Assembly: GCA_045593785.1 (NCBI GenBank)
Contig: JAZNXH010000185.1
Location: 1-64,000, forward strand
Length of the DNA: 64,000 nucleotides
Source: SZUA-448 sp045593785
Lineage (GTDB): Bacteria > Bacillota > Clostridia > Lachnospirales > Lachnospiraceae
Reading direction: 5' to 3'
Part shown: positions 17,069-26,668 of the stretch, piece by piece
Layout: every line of letters begins with the position of its first letter
How positions within the stretch are numbered: position 1 is the first letter of the stretch
Program-made: the position numbers and the translations under genes
Notes under the pieces: model-generated
The model's database searches: none
Told to the model about the DNA's origin: nothing
The model's input: the letters and a program-made list of their open reading frames with translations, nothing else

Positions 17069-17160
17069 TGAGCTTGGGGTTGCCGAGACTTCTGAAAAGC
17101 CGATCTTTTCGCCTGTGAAAGGTATGTTTTTCAGTTGTTTCGGAACGATGACCCGGCTCA
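17069..17160 (+). promoter_or_regulatory. Long foldback structure in the pnp leader
   Basis: A nested series of helices folds 92 bases into one long arm. TGAGC (17069-17073) pairs with GCTCA (17156-17160), and GGGT (17077-17080) with ACCC (17151-17154). CCGAGAC (17083-17089) pairs with GTTTCGG (17137-17143), with one G-T pair, and CTGAAAA (17092-17098) with TTTTCAG (17128-17134). A small CTTT/AAAG hairpin caps it. In E. coli, PNPase represses itself after RNase III cuts a leader stem-loop; analogous control here is inferred. Confidence 0.7.
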
Positions 17161-17174
17161 GGAAAGGATGAATT

Positions 17175-19259
17175 ATGTATAAGAGTTTTAGTATGGAACT
17201 CGCAGGCAGAACTCTGACTGTTGATGTAGGCAGAGTGGCAGCACAGGCAAACGGTGCAGCGTTGATGCACTATGGCGATACCGTAGTTCTTTCTACGGCA
17301 ACCGCTTCCGAGAAGCCGAGAGAGGGTATCGATTTCTTCCCTCTGAGCGTTGAATTTGAAGAGAAGCTTTACGCAGTTGGTAAGATTCCTGGAGGATTCA
17401 ACCGTCGTGAAGGTAAGGCAAGTGAGAACGCTGTTCTTACCGCACGTGTAATTGACCGTCCGATGAGACCGCTGTTCCCGAAGGATTACAGAAACGATGT
17501 TACCCTGAATAACCTCGTTATGTCCGTTGATCCGGATTGCAGCCCTGAACTTACTGCTATGCTGGGTTCTGCAATTGCAACTGCGATTTCTGATATCCCG
17601 TTTGATGGTCCGACTGCAACGACTCAGGTTGGTCTCGTAGATGGTGAATTCGTTATCAACCCGACTGCTGCACAGAAGGCTGTATCGGATATGGCGCTGA
17701 CGGTTGCTTCTACCAGAGATAAGGTTATCATGATTGAAGCCGGTGCAAATGAAGTTCCGGAAGCGCAGATGATCGAAGCTATCTATGAAGCGCATAAGGT
17801 AAATCAGGAGATTATCGCATTTACCGATAAGATTGTTGCAGAGTGTGGCAAAGAAAAGCACAGCTACACCAGTTGTGCGATTCCGGCAGAACTTTTCGAT
17901 GCAATCAAGGCTATCGTTAGTCCGGAAGCGATGGAAGAGGCTGTATTTACTGATGTAAAGCAGGTTCGTGAAGAAAACATCCGTCAGATCAAGGACAAGC
18001 TTGCAGAAAGCTTTGCTGACAATGAAGAGTGGCTTGGACTGATTGACGAAGCTGTATATCAGTATCAGAAGAAAACCGTTCGTAAAATGATCTTGAAGGA
18101 TCACAAGCGTCCGGACGGAAGAAAGATTACTGAGATTAGAAAACTTGCTGCAGAAGTTGATATCCTGCCGCGTGTTCATGGTTCCGGTATGTTTACCAGA
18201 GGTCAGACCCAGATTCTTACCACTACGACTTTGGCACCGCTTAGCGAAGCACAGAAGTTAGATGGATTGGATGAGACTGAGACTTCCAAGAGATATATGC
18301 ATCATTACAACTTCCCGTCTTATTCAGTAGGTGAGACGAAGCCGTCCAGAGGTCCGGGACGTCGTGAGATTGGTCACGGTGCATTGGCTGAGAGAGCACT
18401 GCTTCCGGTACTTCCGTCTGAGACAGAGTTCCCGTATGCAATTCGTACCGTATCTGAGACCTTAGAGTCCAACGGTTCTACTTCTCAGGCAAGTGTTTGT
18501 GCATCTACACTTTCCTTAATGGCAGCCGGTGTTCCAATTAAGGCTCCGGTAGCAGGTATTTCCTGTGGTCTTGTAACCGGTGAGACAGATGATGATTATC
18601 TGGTACTTACCGATATTCAGGGTCTTGAAGATTTCTTCGGCGATATGGACTTCAAGGTTGCAGGTACTCATAAGGGTATCACGGCAATTCAGATGGACAT
18701 TAAGATTCACGGTCTTACCAGACAGATTGTTGAGGAAGCAATCGCAAGAACCAGAGAAGCAAGAATCTATATTCTGGATGAGGTTATGAAGCCGGTAATC
18801 GCAGAGCCGAGAGCAGAAGTTGGTAAGTATGCTCCGAAGATTACACAGATTCAGATTGATCCGCAGAAGATTGGTGATGTGGTTGGTCAGAGAGGTAAGA
18901 CGATTAACGCAATCATCGACCAGACCGGCGTTAAGATTGATATTACCGATGATGGTGCAGTTTCCGTATGCGGAACCGATCCGGAGATGATGGAGAAGGC
19001 GATTAAGCTGATCCAGATTATCGTAACTGATTTTGAAGAAGGTCAGGTGCTTGAGGGTAAGGTTGTCAGCATCAAGGAGTTCGGAGCGTTCCTCGAGTTT
19101 GCTCCGGGCAAGGAAGGTATGGTTCATATCTCCAAGATTGCGAAAGAACGCATCAATCATGTAGAAGATGTGCTTACTCTTGGTGATGTTGTTAAGGCTG
19201 TCTGCCTCGGAAAAGACCGCATGGGCAGAATCAGTTTCAGCATCAAGGATGTAAAATAA
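17175..19259 (+). CDS. pnp: Polyribonucleotide nucleotidyltransferase (PNPase)
   Basis: 694 residues; phosphorolytic 3'-5' exonuclease of the RNA degradosome. Two RNase PH domains flank a helical linker. The second contains the catalytic region D-I-Q-G-L-E-D-F-F-G-D-M-D-F-K-V (about 478-493). KH (about 553-615, I-G-D-V-V-G-Q-R-G-K-T-I) and S1 (about 620-690) domains follow. AGGAAAGGA precedes the ATG. It is flanked by its own promoter and terminator, so probably monocistronic. rpsO, which adjoins pnp in many bacteria, is 5 kb away here. Confidence 0.97.
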   Translation: MYKSFSMELAGRTLTVDVGRVAAQANGAALMHYGDTVVLSTATASEKPREGIDFFPLSVEFEEKLYAVGKIPGGFNRREGKASENAVLTARVIDRPMRPLFPKDYRNDVTLNNLVMSVDPDCSPELTAMLGSAIATAISDIPFDGPTATTQVGLVDGEFVINPTAAQKAVSDMALTVASTRDKVIMIEAGANEVPEAQMIEAIYEAHKVNQEIIAFTDKIVAECGKEKHSYTSCAIPAELFDAIKAIVSPEAMEEAVFTDVKQVREENIRQIKDKLAESFADNEEWLGLIDEAVYQYQKKTVRKMILKDHKRPDGRKITEIRKLAAEVDILPRVHGSGMFTRGQTQILTTTTLAPLSEAQKLDGLDETETSKRYMHHYNFPSYSVGETKPSRGPGRREIGHGALAERALLPVLPSETEFPYAIRTVSETLESNGSTSQASVCASTLSLMAAGVPIKAPVAGISCGLVTGETDDDYLVLTDIQGLEDFFGDMDFKVAGTHKGITAIQMDIKIHGLTRQIVEEAIARTREARIYILDEVMKPVIAEPRAEVGKYAPKITQIQIDPQKIGDVVGQRGKTINAIIDQTGVKIDITDDGAVSVCGTDPEMMEKAIKLIQIIVTDFEEGQVLEGKVVSIKEFGAFLEFAPGKEGMVHISKIAKERINHVEDVLTLGDVVKAVCLGKDRMGRISFSIKDVK

Positions 19260-19274
19260 GTAAGACTGAAAGTA

Positions 19275-19308
19275 CTGCCGCAAGATGAATTCATTTTGCG
19301 GCAGTTTC
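19275..19308 (+). terminator. Rho-independent terminator of pnp
   Basis: CTGCCGCAA (19275-19283) pairs with TTGCGGCAG (19296-19304), followed by TTTCTGTTT. Confidence 0.8.
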
Positions 19309-19362
19309 TGTTTATTATTACAATAATAGAAATATATTACATTGCAGCGTGGAGGTTATTCT

Positions 19363-20634
19363 GTGGTAACAGAACATAGATTAACAAATGGAATACGTCT
19401 TGTTGTAGAACAACAATCTCAGTTTCGTTCGGTATCTTTAGGAATCTGGGTTAAGGTTGGTTCTGCCTATGAGAACAAAGAGGTTCAAGGTGTTTCACAT
19501 CTGATTGAACACATGTTATTCAAGGGAACGAAGCGTCGTACTGCCAAGGAAATCTCCGGCTTGATTGCCCGGATTGGTGATGATGTGAATGCTTATACGA
19601 GTAACGAATATACTTGTTATTATGGGTCAACGTTGCCGGAATTTTTGCCGGAACTTGCAGAATTGTTTGCTGATATGCTGACGGATTCTTTGTTTTCGGA
19701 AGCGGAATTAATCAAAGAAAAAGCGGTAGTCATGGATGAAATCGATATGTATAACGATTCGCCGGAAGATTTGGTCCATGAGAAGCTTCAGGAGGCTGTA
19801 TGGCAGGGACATCCGCTCTCATATTTAATATCCGGAGACAAGACGAGTGTAGAACGGATTACCCGAGATGATTTGCTTGCTTTCTTCAACAAATACTACA
19901 CCGGTAGTAATATTATCATATCAATTGCAGGTGCTCTTGGAATGTCAGAAGACGAACTTCTTACTTATTTTGAGGAGATGTTTCATAGAATCCCGGAAGG
20001 TGAGCGACATGACAATGAACTGACGACACCGGTATATCACGCTACAACACTCGAGATTGATAAAAAGATTGAACAATTACATGTGAATATGGCATTTGAA
20101 GCAATCAATGCACTGAGTCGTGAACGATATATTGCAGGGGTATTCAATGCGGCATTTGGCGGTAGTGATAATTCATTGTTGTTCCAGAATATTCGTGAAG
20201 AACAAGGACTCGCATATTCTGTGTATTCATATCAGAACAATTATCTGAAGTCCGGTCTTTACCATGTGGATATTACTGTGAATCCAAGACAGGCTGCACG
20301 AGTGGTAGAATCAGTAGTATCATTGATTGAGAAAGTAAAACAGGAAGAATTTACTGAAGATGTATTAGACGTGTATAAGAATCAAATTAAGATTGATTTG
20401 ATTATGCGTTCCGAGAGTGTTAAGTCGAAGATGAGTAAGAATGCAAAAGACCTACTGTATTTTGACAAACTGATTCCGGTAGAGGAGATGATTCAGGGGA
20501 TTTTGTCGGTAACAGCACAGGAAGTTCGGGCATTTGCTGAAAAATATCTTACAATTGAAAATGCAAGTCTTTGTATTGTTGGCAAGTTGGCAAACAAGGA
20601 AGCAAAACGTATTGATTCCTTGTTAGAATCCTGA
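19363..20634 (+). CDS. M16-family zinc metallopeptidase (processing-peptidase-like, YmxG/MlpA type)
   Basis: 423 residues of the pitrilysin/MPP family. The inverted zinc motif H-L-I-E-H covers 46-50, with the distal Glu in E-K-A-V-V-M-D-E-I-D about 75 residues later, so the active site looks intact. The C-terminal M16 half contains G-G-S-D-N-S-L-L-F-Q-N-I-R-E-E-Q-G-L-A-Y, typical of the family. The GTG at 19363 is chosen because GGAGG precedes it by seven bases; an in-frame TTG at 19342 would contain that site. The place next to pnp is conserved in Firmicutes; the natural substrate is unknown. Confidence 0.9.
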   Translation: MVTEHRLTNGIRLVVEQQSQFRSVSLGIWVKVGSAYENKEVQGVSHLIEHMLFKGTKRRTAKEISGLIARIGDDVNAYTSNEYTCYYGSTLPEFLPELAELFADMLTDSLFSEAELIKEKAVVMDEIDMYNDSPEDLVHEKLQEAVWQGHPLSYLISGDKTSVERITRDDLLAFFNKYYTGSNIIISIAGALGMSEDELLTYFEEMFHRIPEGERHDNELTTPVYHATTLEIDKKIEQLHVNMAFEAINALSRERYIAGVFNAAFGGSDNSLLFQNIREEQGLAYSVYSYQNNYLKSGLYHVDITVNPRQAARVVESVVSLIEKVKQEEFTEDVLDVYKNQIKIDLIMRSESVKSKMSKNAKDLLYFDKLIPVEEMIQGILSVTAQEVRAFAEKYLTIENASLCIVGKLANKEAKRIDSLLES

Positions 20635-20664
20635 GTTTTAATCATCTTTTAATGGACATTAGAC

Positions 20665-20693
20665 TTGAATTTGTGTGCAATCTATGTGATACT
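20665..20693 (+). promoter_or_regulatory. Possible sigma-A promoter of malQ
   Basis: TTGAAT at 20665-20670 and GATACT at 20688-20693 with a 17-base spacer. The -10 matches four of six consensus bases. Confidence 0.35.
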
Positions 20694-20767
20694 ATATATT
20701 GAAGTTTTTATGTGCATTTATACTACATAAGGTTACAAAATTTGATATTGAAATACTGATTATAGAA

Positions 20768-22264
20768 ATGGATGAAACTATTATGGAAAGAGCAAGTGGT
20801 ATATTATTGCCGATTTCTTCCTTGCCATCAGCATATGGAATCGGTTGTTTTTCAAAAGACGCATATGAGTTTGTAGACCGTCTGGTGGAAGCCGGACAGA
20901 AATATTGGCAGATATTGCCGCTCGGACCGACCGGTTACGGCGATTCTCCGTATCAGTCATTTTCAACGTTTGCAGGTAACCCATACTTTATTGATCCCAG
21001 TACATTGATTGAAGAAGGATTGCTGACGAAAGAAGAATGTGATCAGTTTGATTTTATTTCACATATTAATTATGTGGAATACGACAAAATATATAATGGT
21101 CGATTTGCTTTGCTTCGATTGGCATATGATCGTTTCCTGAAAGATATACCTCGGGAATTTGATGTATTCTGTAAAGAGCAGAGTCATTGGCTCGAAGATT
21201 ATTGTCTTTTTATGGCGATTAAGACTTCAATTGATGCATCTTCCTGGATGGATTGGCAGGATGATATCCGTACACGTGATGGAAATGCGCTGGCAAAACT
21301 AAAAGATCAGTTGGCGGATGAGATGAATTTCTTCCGTTTTCAGCAGTATAAGTTTTTAGAACAGTGGATGAAATTAAAAACTTATGCGAATGAGAACGGT
21401 ATTCGGATTATCGGTGATGTTCCGATTTATGTAGCAAAGGATAGTGCAGATACATGGTGCGGTCCACAATTGTTCCAGTTTGACGAAGATGGCAGACCCA
21501 AGGCTGTTGCAGGCTGTCCGCCGGATGCATTTAGTGCTACTGGACAGTTGTGGGGTAATCCATTATATGATTGGGACTATCATGAGGAGACAGAATATGC
21601 ATGGTGGATTCAGAGAATCCGTCATTGCTTTGACTTGTATGATGTTGTACGGATCGACCATTTCCGGGCATTTGATGCATATTATTCGATTCCGGCAGCG
21701 GATGAAACCGCAGAATTTGGTCATTATGAAGATGGTCCGGGATTGAAGCTGTTCAATCGCTTAAAGGAAGTACTTGGAGAGCTTGATATTATTGCAGAAG
21801 ATCTTGGTTTCTTAACTCCGTCGGTGTATGAACTCTTGGATGCGACCGGATATCCGGGTATGAAGGTGTTACAATTTGCTTTTGATGAGACAGAAGAAAG
21901 TGTATATCTTCCGCACAATTATAAGGAAAATTGTGTTGTATACAGCGGAACTCATGATAATGAGACTTCCGAAGGCTGGTATGCCAATATCAGTGAGCGT
22001 GAGAGAAACTTTGTGAATGACTATCTCGGATATTCCGAGCAGGACAAAGAACGTTTCTGTATCCGTTTTGTGAGGGCGTGCATGGCAAGTTGTGCAAAGC
22101 TATGTGTGATTCCGTTGCAGGATTATTTGGGACTTGGTAATGAGGCGCGGATTAACCATCCATCCACAGTCGGTTCAAACTGGAAGTGGCGTGTATCAAA
22201 AGGAGCGTTTACAGAAAAACTTGCAACTGAAATTCGCAGATTGACAAAACTGTACGGAAGATAA
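20768..22264 (+). CDS. malQ: 4-alpha-glucanotransferase (amylomaltase)
   Basis: 498 residues, GH77. It transfers glucan segments between maltodextrins and serves glycogen or maltodextrin use. The conserved N-terminus is R-A-S-G-I-L-L-P-I-S-S-L-P. Catalytic-region motifs are V-R-I-D-H-F-R-A-F (nucleophile Asp), E-D-L-G and Y-S-G-T-H-D-N-E-T. Start choice is uncertain: ATGs at 20768 and 20783 are both in frame and neither has a good ribosome-binding site. No other maltodextrin gene is nearby. Confidence 0.94.
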   Translation: MDETIMERASGILLPISSLPSAYGIGCFSKDAYEFVDRLVEAGQKYWQILPLGPTGYGDSPYQSFSTFAGNPYFIDPSTLIEEGLLTKEECDQFDFISHINYVEYDKIYNGRFALLRLAYDRFLKDIPREFDVFCKEQSHWLEDYCLFMAIKTSIDASSWMDWQDDIRTRDGNALAKLKDQLADEMNFFRFQQYKFLEQWMKLKTYANENGIRIIGDVPIYVAKDSADTWCGPQLFQFDEDGRPKAVAGCPPDAFSATGQLWGNPLYDWDYHEETEYAWWIQRIRHCFDLYDVVRIDHFRAFDAYYSIPAADETAEFGHYEDGPGLKLFNRLKEVLGELDIIAEDLGFLTPSVYELLDATGYPGMKVLQFAFDETEESVYLPHNYKENCVVYSGTHDNETSEGWYANISERERNFVNDYLGYSEQDKERFCIRFVRACMASCAKLCVIPLQDYLGLGNEARINHPSTVGSNWKWRVSKGAFTEKLATEIRRLTKLYGR

Positions 22265-22348
22265 TTGTACTGCATAAGATTTTTCCTTTATGGAGACACT
22301 CAATTTCGTGTGGACGGAAATGTTTCACGGAATGGGGGATTATGCAGA

Positions 22349-23041
22349 ATGAATAGGACAAGAGAAGAATTCGACAGTGAAAAACAGGAATTGCATGATG
22401 AACGTATTTGTGAATTTGGTCAGGCAGAGCTTGAGAATGAAAACGGAAAAAAGATTCGTTTGATCAGTATTATCGGCGAGATTGAAGGACATGAGTGTCT
22501 TCCAAAGACCAGTAAAGCGACAAAGTATGAACATCTGCTGCCACAATTGGCAGAAATCGAAAATGATAATACAACCGGTGGGGTACTATTTCTGATTCAT
22601 ACTGCCGGAGGAGATGTAGAAGCCGGCCTGGCATTGGCTGAAATGATTGCATCTTTAAGCAAGCCAACAGTATCTTTGGTACTGGGCGGCAGTCATTCCA
22701 TTGGTGTTCCTTTGGCTGTGTCAACAGATTATAGTTTTATTGTTCCGAGTGCCAATATGATGATTCACCCGGTCAGAATGTCCGGAATGATGATTGGGGT
22801 CACACAGACATATGTGTACTTTGAACGGATACAGGAACGGATTCTTCGCTTTGTTACGGAGCATTCTCATATCACTTATGAGTCATTAAAGGCATATATG
22901 TTGGATACGAGCCAGATGGCAAAGGATGTGGGTACAATACTGGATGGCGAAGATACCGTAAAATGCGGTTTGATTGATGCAATTGGCGGTGTGTCCGACG
23001 CTGTTCGAAGATTAAAGACAATGATGGAAGATACGGAATAA
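22349..23041 (+). CDS. tepA: ClpP-like serine protease, TepA family
   Basis: 230 residues with the ClpP/crotonase fold. Probable catalytic Ser is in G-G-S-H-S-I-G-V-P-L-A and His in M-M-I-H-P-V-R-M; H-T-A-G-G-D-V-E-A-G-L lies just before. TepA of Bacillus (translocation-enhancing protein) is encoded next to spoIIIE, as here with ftsK/spoIIIE two genes away. No signal peptide is visible. The ATG at 22349 has GGGGGAT upstream; the frame is open further upstream without a good start. Confidence 0.85.
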   Translation: MNRTREEFDSEKQELHDERICEFGQAELENENGKKIRLISIIGEIEGHECLPKTSKATKYEHLLPQLAEIENDNTTGGVLFLIHTAGGDVEAGLALAEMIASLSKPTVSLVLGGSHSIGVPLAVSTDYSFIVPSANMMIHPVRMSGMMIGVTQTYVYFERIQERILRFVTEHSHITYESLKAYMLDTSQMAKDVGTILDGEDTVKCGLIDAIGGVSDAVRRLKTMMEDTE

Positions 23042-23067
23042 ATTAGAGTTTGAAAGGCAAGATGGTT

Positions 23068-23910
23068 ATGGGTTTTTTTGAAATACTGAAAATTATTGCA
23101 ATCGGTATCATTGAGGGTATTACAGAGTGGCTTCCAATCAGCAGTACTGGTCATATGCTGATTTTTCAGGAGTTTGTTAGCTTTGATGAACTGAGTCCGG
23201 AATTTATGGACATGTTTAATGTTGTAATTCAGCTTGGTGCAATCATGGCAGTAGTTGTTATATATTTCAAAAAAATATGGCCATTCACAAAACAGAATGG
23301 AAAGTTTGGTCTGGATAAAGAGAAGATATCTCTTTGGATGAAAATCGTGATTGCGTGTATTCCACTTGGTATTATCGGTGTTCTGTTTGAAGATGCTATT
23401 GATGCGGTATTGATGACTGCAGTAGTAACCGCAATTGCTTTAATCTTCTATGGTGTTTTGTTTATCTTAATTGAGAAAAAAGATCTTGGATCGAATGCAA
23501 GGTATGCTGATACCAACGCAATTACTTATAAGACCGCAATCCTCATCGGACTGTTCCAGTTGTTGTCGTTGGTGCCCGGAACTTCACGTTCCGGTGCAAC
23601 CATTATTGGCGGAATGCTGGTTGGAACATCCAGAGTTGCAGCTGCGGAATTTACATTTTATTTGGGGATTCCGGTTATGTTCGGTGCATCTTTGTTAAAG
23701 ATCATAAAGTACATATTGGATGGTTCCATGTTTACGGTGAATGAAATATTAGCACTGGTATTGGGTATGGTGACTGCATTTGCTACGTCAATGATTGCGA
23801 TTAAGTTTTTAATTGGCTATATCAAAAAGCATAATTTTGTGGTATTCGGCTGGTATCGTATCGGTCTTGGATGTATTGTGTTATTGTTACATTTTTTGTT
23901 GAGTTTGTAG
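23068..23910 (+). CDS. uppP: Undecaprenyl-diphosphatase (BacA/UppP)
   Basis: 280 residues and about eight membrane helices. It dephosphorylates undecaprenyl pyrophosphate so the lipid carrier of peptidoglycan synthesis can be reused. Both signature regions are present: E-G-I-T-E-W-L-P-I-S-S-T-G-H-M near the N-terminus and P-G-T-S-R-S-G-A-T-I-I-G-G-M about residue 175. ATGs at 23062 and 23068 are in frame; 23068 has better spacing from GAAAGG. It is in a row with tepA and ftsK. Confidence 0.95.
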   Translation: MGFFEILKIIAIGIIEGITEWLPISSTGHMLIFQEFVSFDELSPEFMDMFNVVIQLGAIMAVVVIYFKKIWPFTKQNGKFGLDKEKISLWMKIVIACIPLGIIGVLFEDAIDAVLMTAVVTAIALIFYGVLFILIEKKDLGSNARYADTNAITYKTAILIGLFQLLSLVPGTSRSGATIIGGMLVGTSRVAAAEFTFYLGIPVMFGASLLKIIKYILDGSMFTVNEILALVLGMVTAFATSMIAIKFLIGYIKKHNFVVFGWYRIGLGCIVLLLHFLLSL

Positions 23911-23923
23911 GATAGGAGGAAGC

Positions 23924-26668
23924 ATGGCTACCCAAAGTTCAAAAGGCAATACGAAAAAGAAAACGGGAAGTAATTCGACGGAAAAAGCGAAGAAACAAAA
24001 AGTGGTTTCCGGGAAAGTGAAAGCTGAACGTACGACACAGGTAAGAAGTGTGTTGGAAGAACCGGTTCGTATCGAAATAACGATGACAATTACTGCACTT
24101 GTTTGTGTCCTTCTGGTTCTTAGTTATTTTAATCTTTGTGGCACAGTCGGACGTTTTATCAATCAGCTGATGTTTGGACTGATGGGTGTATTTACCTATG
24201 TTTTCCCGGTAGTTTTATTTTTCTTTGTTGGCTTTTATCTTTCGAATCGGAGTAATCGGATTGCAAAACAGAAGCTTCTTTCCGGAGTTGCGTTTGTATT
24301 TTTGTTGACCGGTTTGGTTCAATTGATTTATGGAATTGATGAGAGCAGAAAGTTATTAGATTATTATACATATTGTTCCGCAAACAAATGTGGCGGCGGA
24401 ATTTTCGGTGCTGTGATTGCGGTTCCTTTATCCAAACTTTTCGGTACGGTAGGAACGGCTGTTATTATAGCAGCTTTGATGATTGTATTTTTGTTGTTAC
24501 TTACCGGAAAAGCATTGTTTCGCTTGATTCGCAAACGTAGCGCAGAGTCTTGGCAACGCAAGAAGGAAATGCATCGTATCCGTGTGGAAGAATATGAACG
24601 GATGCGTGAGGAAGAAACATATCAACAAAATGAAAATACGCGCAGAATGCAAATGGTTGATGTTGTGCCACAAGGAATTCACAATGCTGACAGTAAGGGC
24701 AGAATTCAAGTGACACAACCGGAAGTCGAACCCAAGCACAGTTTTTTAGATGTGTTACGTGAAAAGTCCGGCATCAACGGATCAGTGCCGGAAGCATCTG
24801 TTACTGATAATCAAGGGACCGGATACCATCAGATTGAAATGGAAGAAGTGGAACTTAAGACTTCTTCCGGCAAGAAACAAAAGCCGGTACAGGAAGAAAG
24901 TTATCTGACAGAACTGGAACGAAAATTTGCAGGAAAAGGACACACTTTAGGTGAAATCCGCGCAAAAGAATTTGAAGAATTCCGCTTTGAACAAAAGTTG
25001 CCGGAAGAAAACAATGAATTTTTCGACGAGCCTGCAATTGCAGCAGAAGCTGCTCCTGAAGTAACAGAGTCGCCCGTTGCTCCAAAGGTTGGAAAGAGCG
25101 AAACAACAACAAAAGAAAAGTTGAGCCCGCAGGAAGAAGCCGCACAACTTTCGGCGATGAGTACAGCAATGGAAGAGCAGATTAAAAAGTATATCTTCCC
25201 GCCTTTGAACCTGCTATCTCGTCCGAAGTCAGCCGCCGGAAATGGAAATTCCCGAAGTGAAATTGAACGAAATGCGGATTTGCTTCAGCGTACACTGAAC
25301 AGCTTTGGTGTTCATGTTAAGCTCTTGAATGTAAGCTGTGGTCCGGCAGTTACAAGATATGAACTGCAGCCGGAACAGGGCGTTAAAGTTAGTAGTATTA
25401 CAAAGCTTGAGAATGATATAAAACTGAATCTTGCAGCGGCAGATATTCGTATTGAAGCACCAATTCCCGGTAAAGCTGCGATTGGTATTGAGGTACCGAA
25501 TAAAGAGAATTCCGCTGTATTAATTCGTGATTTATTTGAGTGTAGAGAATATACGGATAAGGATTATGGTGTAGTCTTTGCAGTCGGTAAGGATATTACC
25601 GGTCACAATATTGTATCCGATATTGCAAAGATGCCGCACTTATTAATTGCAGGTGCTACCGGTTCCGGTAAGTCGGTTTGTATCAATACGCTTATTATGA
25701 GTATCCTGTATAAGTACAATCCGAATGATGTGCGAATGATCATGATTGATCCGAAGGTTGTGGAATTGAGTGTATATAATGGTATTCCGCATCTTTTGAT
25801 TCCGGTTGTAACTGACCCTAAGAAGGCTGCTGCGTCGCTGAATTGGGCAGTAATGGAGATGACAAACCGATATAATAAGTTTGCGGAGCTCCATGTACGA
25901 GACTTAAAGGGTTATAATCAGAAGATGGAAGAAGAACCGTACCGAAGTGACCCGACTTATCAGAAGCTGCCGAAGATTGTTATTGTGGTGGACGAGCTTG
26001 CTGATCTTATGATGGTTGCACCGGGTGAGGTAGAAGATGCGATTATCCGTCTGTCGCAGTTGGCACGTGCTGCAGGAATGCATTTGATTATTGCGACGCA
26101 GCGTCCGTCCGTCAATGTTATTACTGGTCTGATTAAGGCAAATATGCCTTCTCGTATTGCATTTGCAGTTACTTCCCAGGTGGATTCCCGTACCATTTTG
26201 GATGGCTCCGGTGCAGAGAAACTGCTCGGAAAGGGTGATATGTTGTTTTTCCCTTCCGGTTATCCGAAGCCGATTCGTGTACAGGGTGCGTATGTATCGG
26301 ATGAAGAGGTAGAATCTGTAGTACGATTTATTAAAGAGAAGAATACAGAAGCACAGTACAATGAAGAGGTAACCAGTCATATAAACAGTGTTCAGACTAC
26401 AACAACCGGTGGTGCATCTGCTGAGACAGCAGGTGCCGTAAATGGAAGAGATGAATATTTTGTAGAGGCAGGTCGCTTCATCATTGAAAAGGACAAGGCA
26501 TCAATCGGTATGTTGCAACGTGTATACCGTATTGGTTTTAACCGTGCAGCACGGCTGATGGAACAGTTGGCCGATGCAGGTGTAGTGAGTGAAGAAGATG
26601 GAACCAAGCCCAGACGTATTCTGATGAGTAAGGAGCAATTTGAGCAGTATGTCGATGAAAATGTATGA
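23924..26668 (+). CDS. ftsK: DNA translocase FtsK/SpoIIIE
   Basis: 914 residues. Four membrane helices in the first 200 residues anchor it at the septum. A charged linker (about 205-420) leads to the motor: Walker A G-A-T-G-S-G-K-S near 577-584 and Walker B I-V-V-V-D-E-L-A-D-L-M. The C-terminal gamma winged-helix domain ends in the region R-V-Y-R-I-G-F-N-R-A-A-R-L-M. It pumps chromosomal DNA through the division or sporulation septum; which role applies cannot be told from sequence alone. ATAGGAGG precedes the ATG. Its end overlaps the next gene. Confidence 0.95.
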   Translation: MATQSSKGNTKKKTGSNSTEKAKKQKVVSGKVKAERTTQVRSVLEEPVRIEITMTITALVCVLLVLSYFNLCGTVGRFINQLMFGLMGVFTYVFPVVLFFFVGFYLSNRSNRIAKQKLLSGVAFVFLLTGLVQLIYGIDESRKLLDYYTYCSANKCGGGIFGAVIAVPLSKLFGTVGTAVIIAALMIVFLLLLTGKALFRLIRKRSAESWQRKKEMHRIRVEEYERMREEETYQQNENTRRMQMVDVVPQGIHNADSKGRIQVTQPEVEPKHSFLDVLREKSGINGSVPEASVTDNQGTGYHQIEMEEVELKTSSGKKQKPVQEESYLTELERKFAGKGHTLGEIRAKEFEEFRFEQKLPEENNEFFDEPAIAAEAAPEVTESPVAPKVGKSETTTKEKLSPQEEAAQLSAMSTAMEEQIKKYIFPPLNLLSRPKSAAGNGNSRSEIERNADLLQRTLNSFGVHVKLLNVSCGPAVTRYELQPEQGVKVSSITKLENDIKLNLAAADIRIEAPIPGKAAIGIEVPNKENSAVLIRDLFECREYTDKDYGVVFAVGKDITGHNIVSDIAKMPHLLIAGATGSGKSVCINTLIMSILYKYNPNDVRMIMIDPKVVELSVYNGIPHLLIPVVTDPKKAAASLNWAVMEMTNRYNKFAELHVRDLKGYNQKMEEEPYRSDPTYQKLPKIVIVVDELADLMMVAPGEVEDAIIRLSQLARAAGMHLIIATQRPSVNVITGLIKANMPSRIAFAVTSQVDSRTILDGSGAEKLLGKGDMLFFPSGYPKPIRVQGAYVSDEEVESVVRFIKEKNTEAQYNEEVTSHINSVQTTTTGGASAETAGAVNGRDEYFVEAGRFIIEKDKASIGMLQRVYRIGFNRAARLMEQLADAGVVSEEDGTKPRRILMSKEQFEQYVDENV

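Noticed and set aside
17016..18179. 387-codon open frame on the minus strand over the 5' part of pnp
   Set aside because: It is antisense to a clear PNPase and covers its promoter and leader; the translation shows no recognisable domain.
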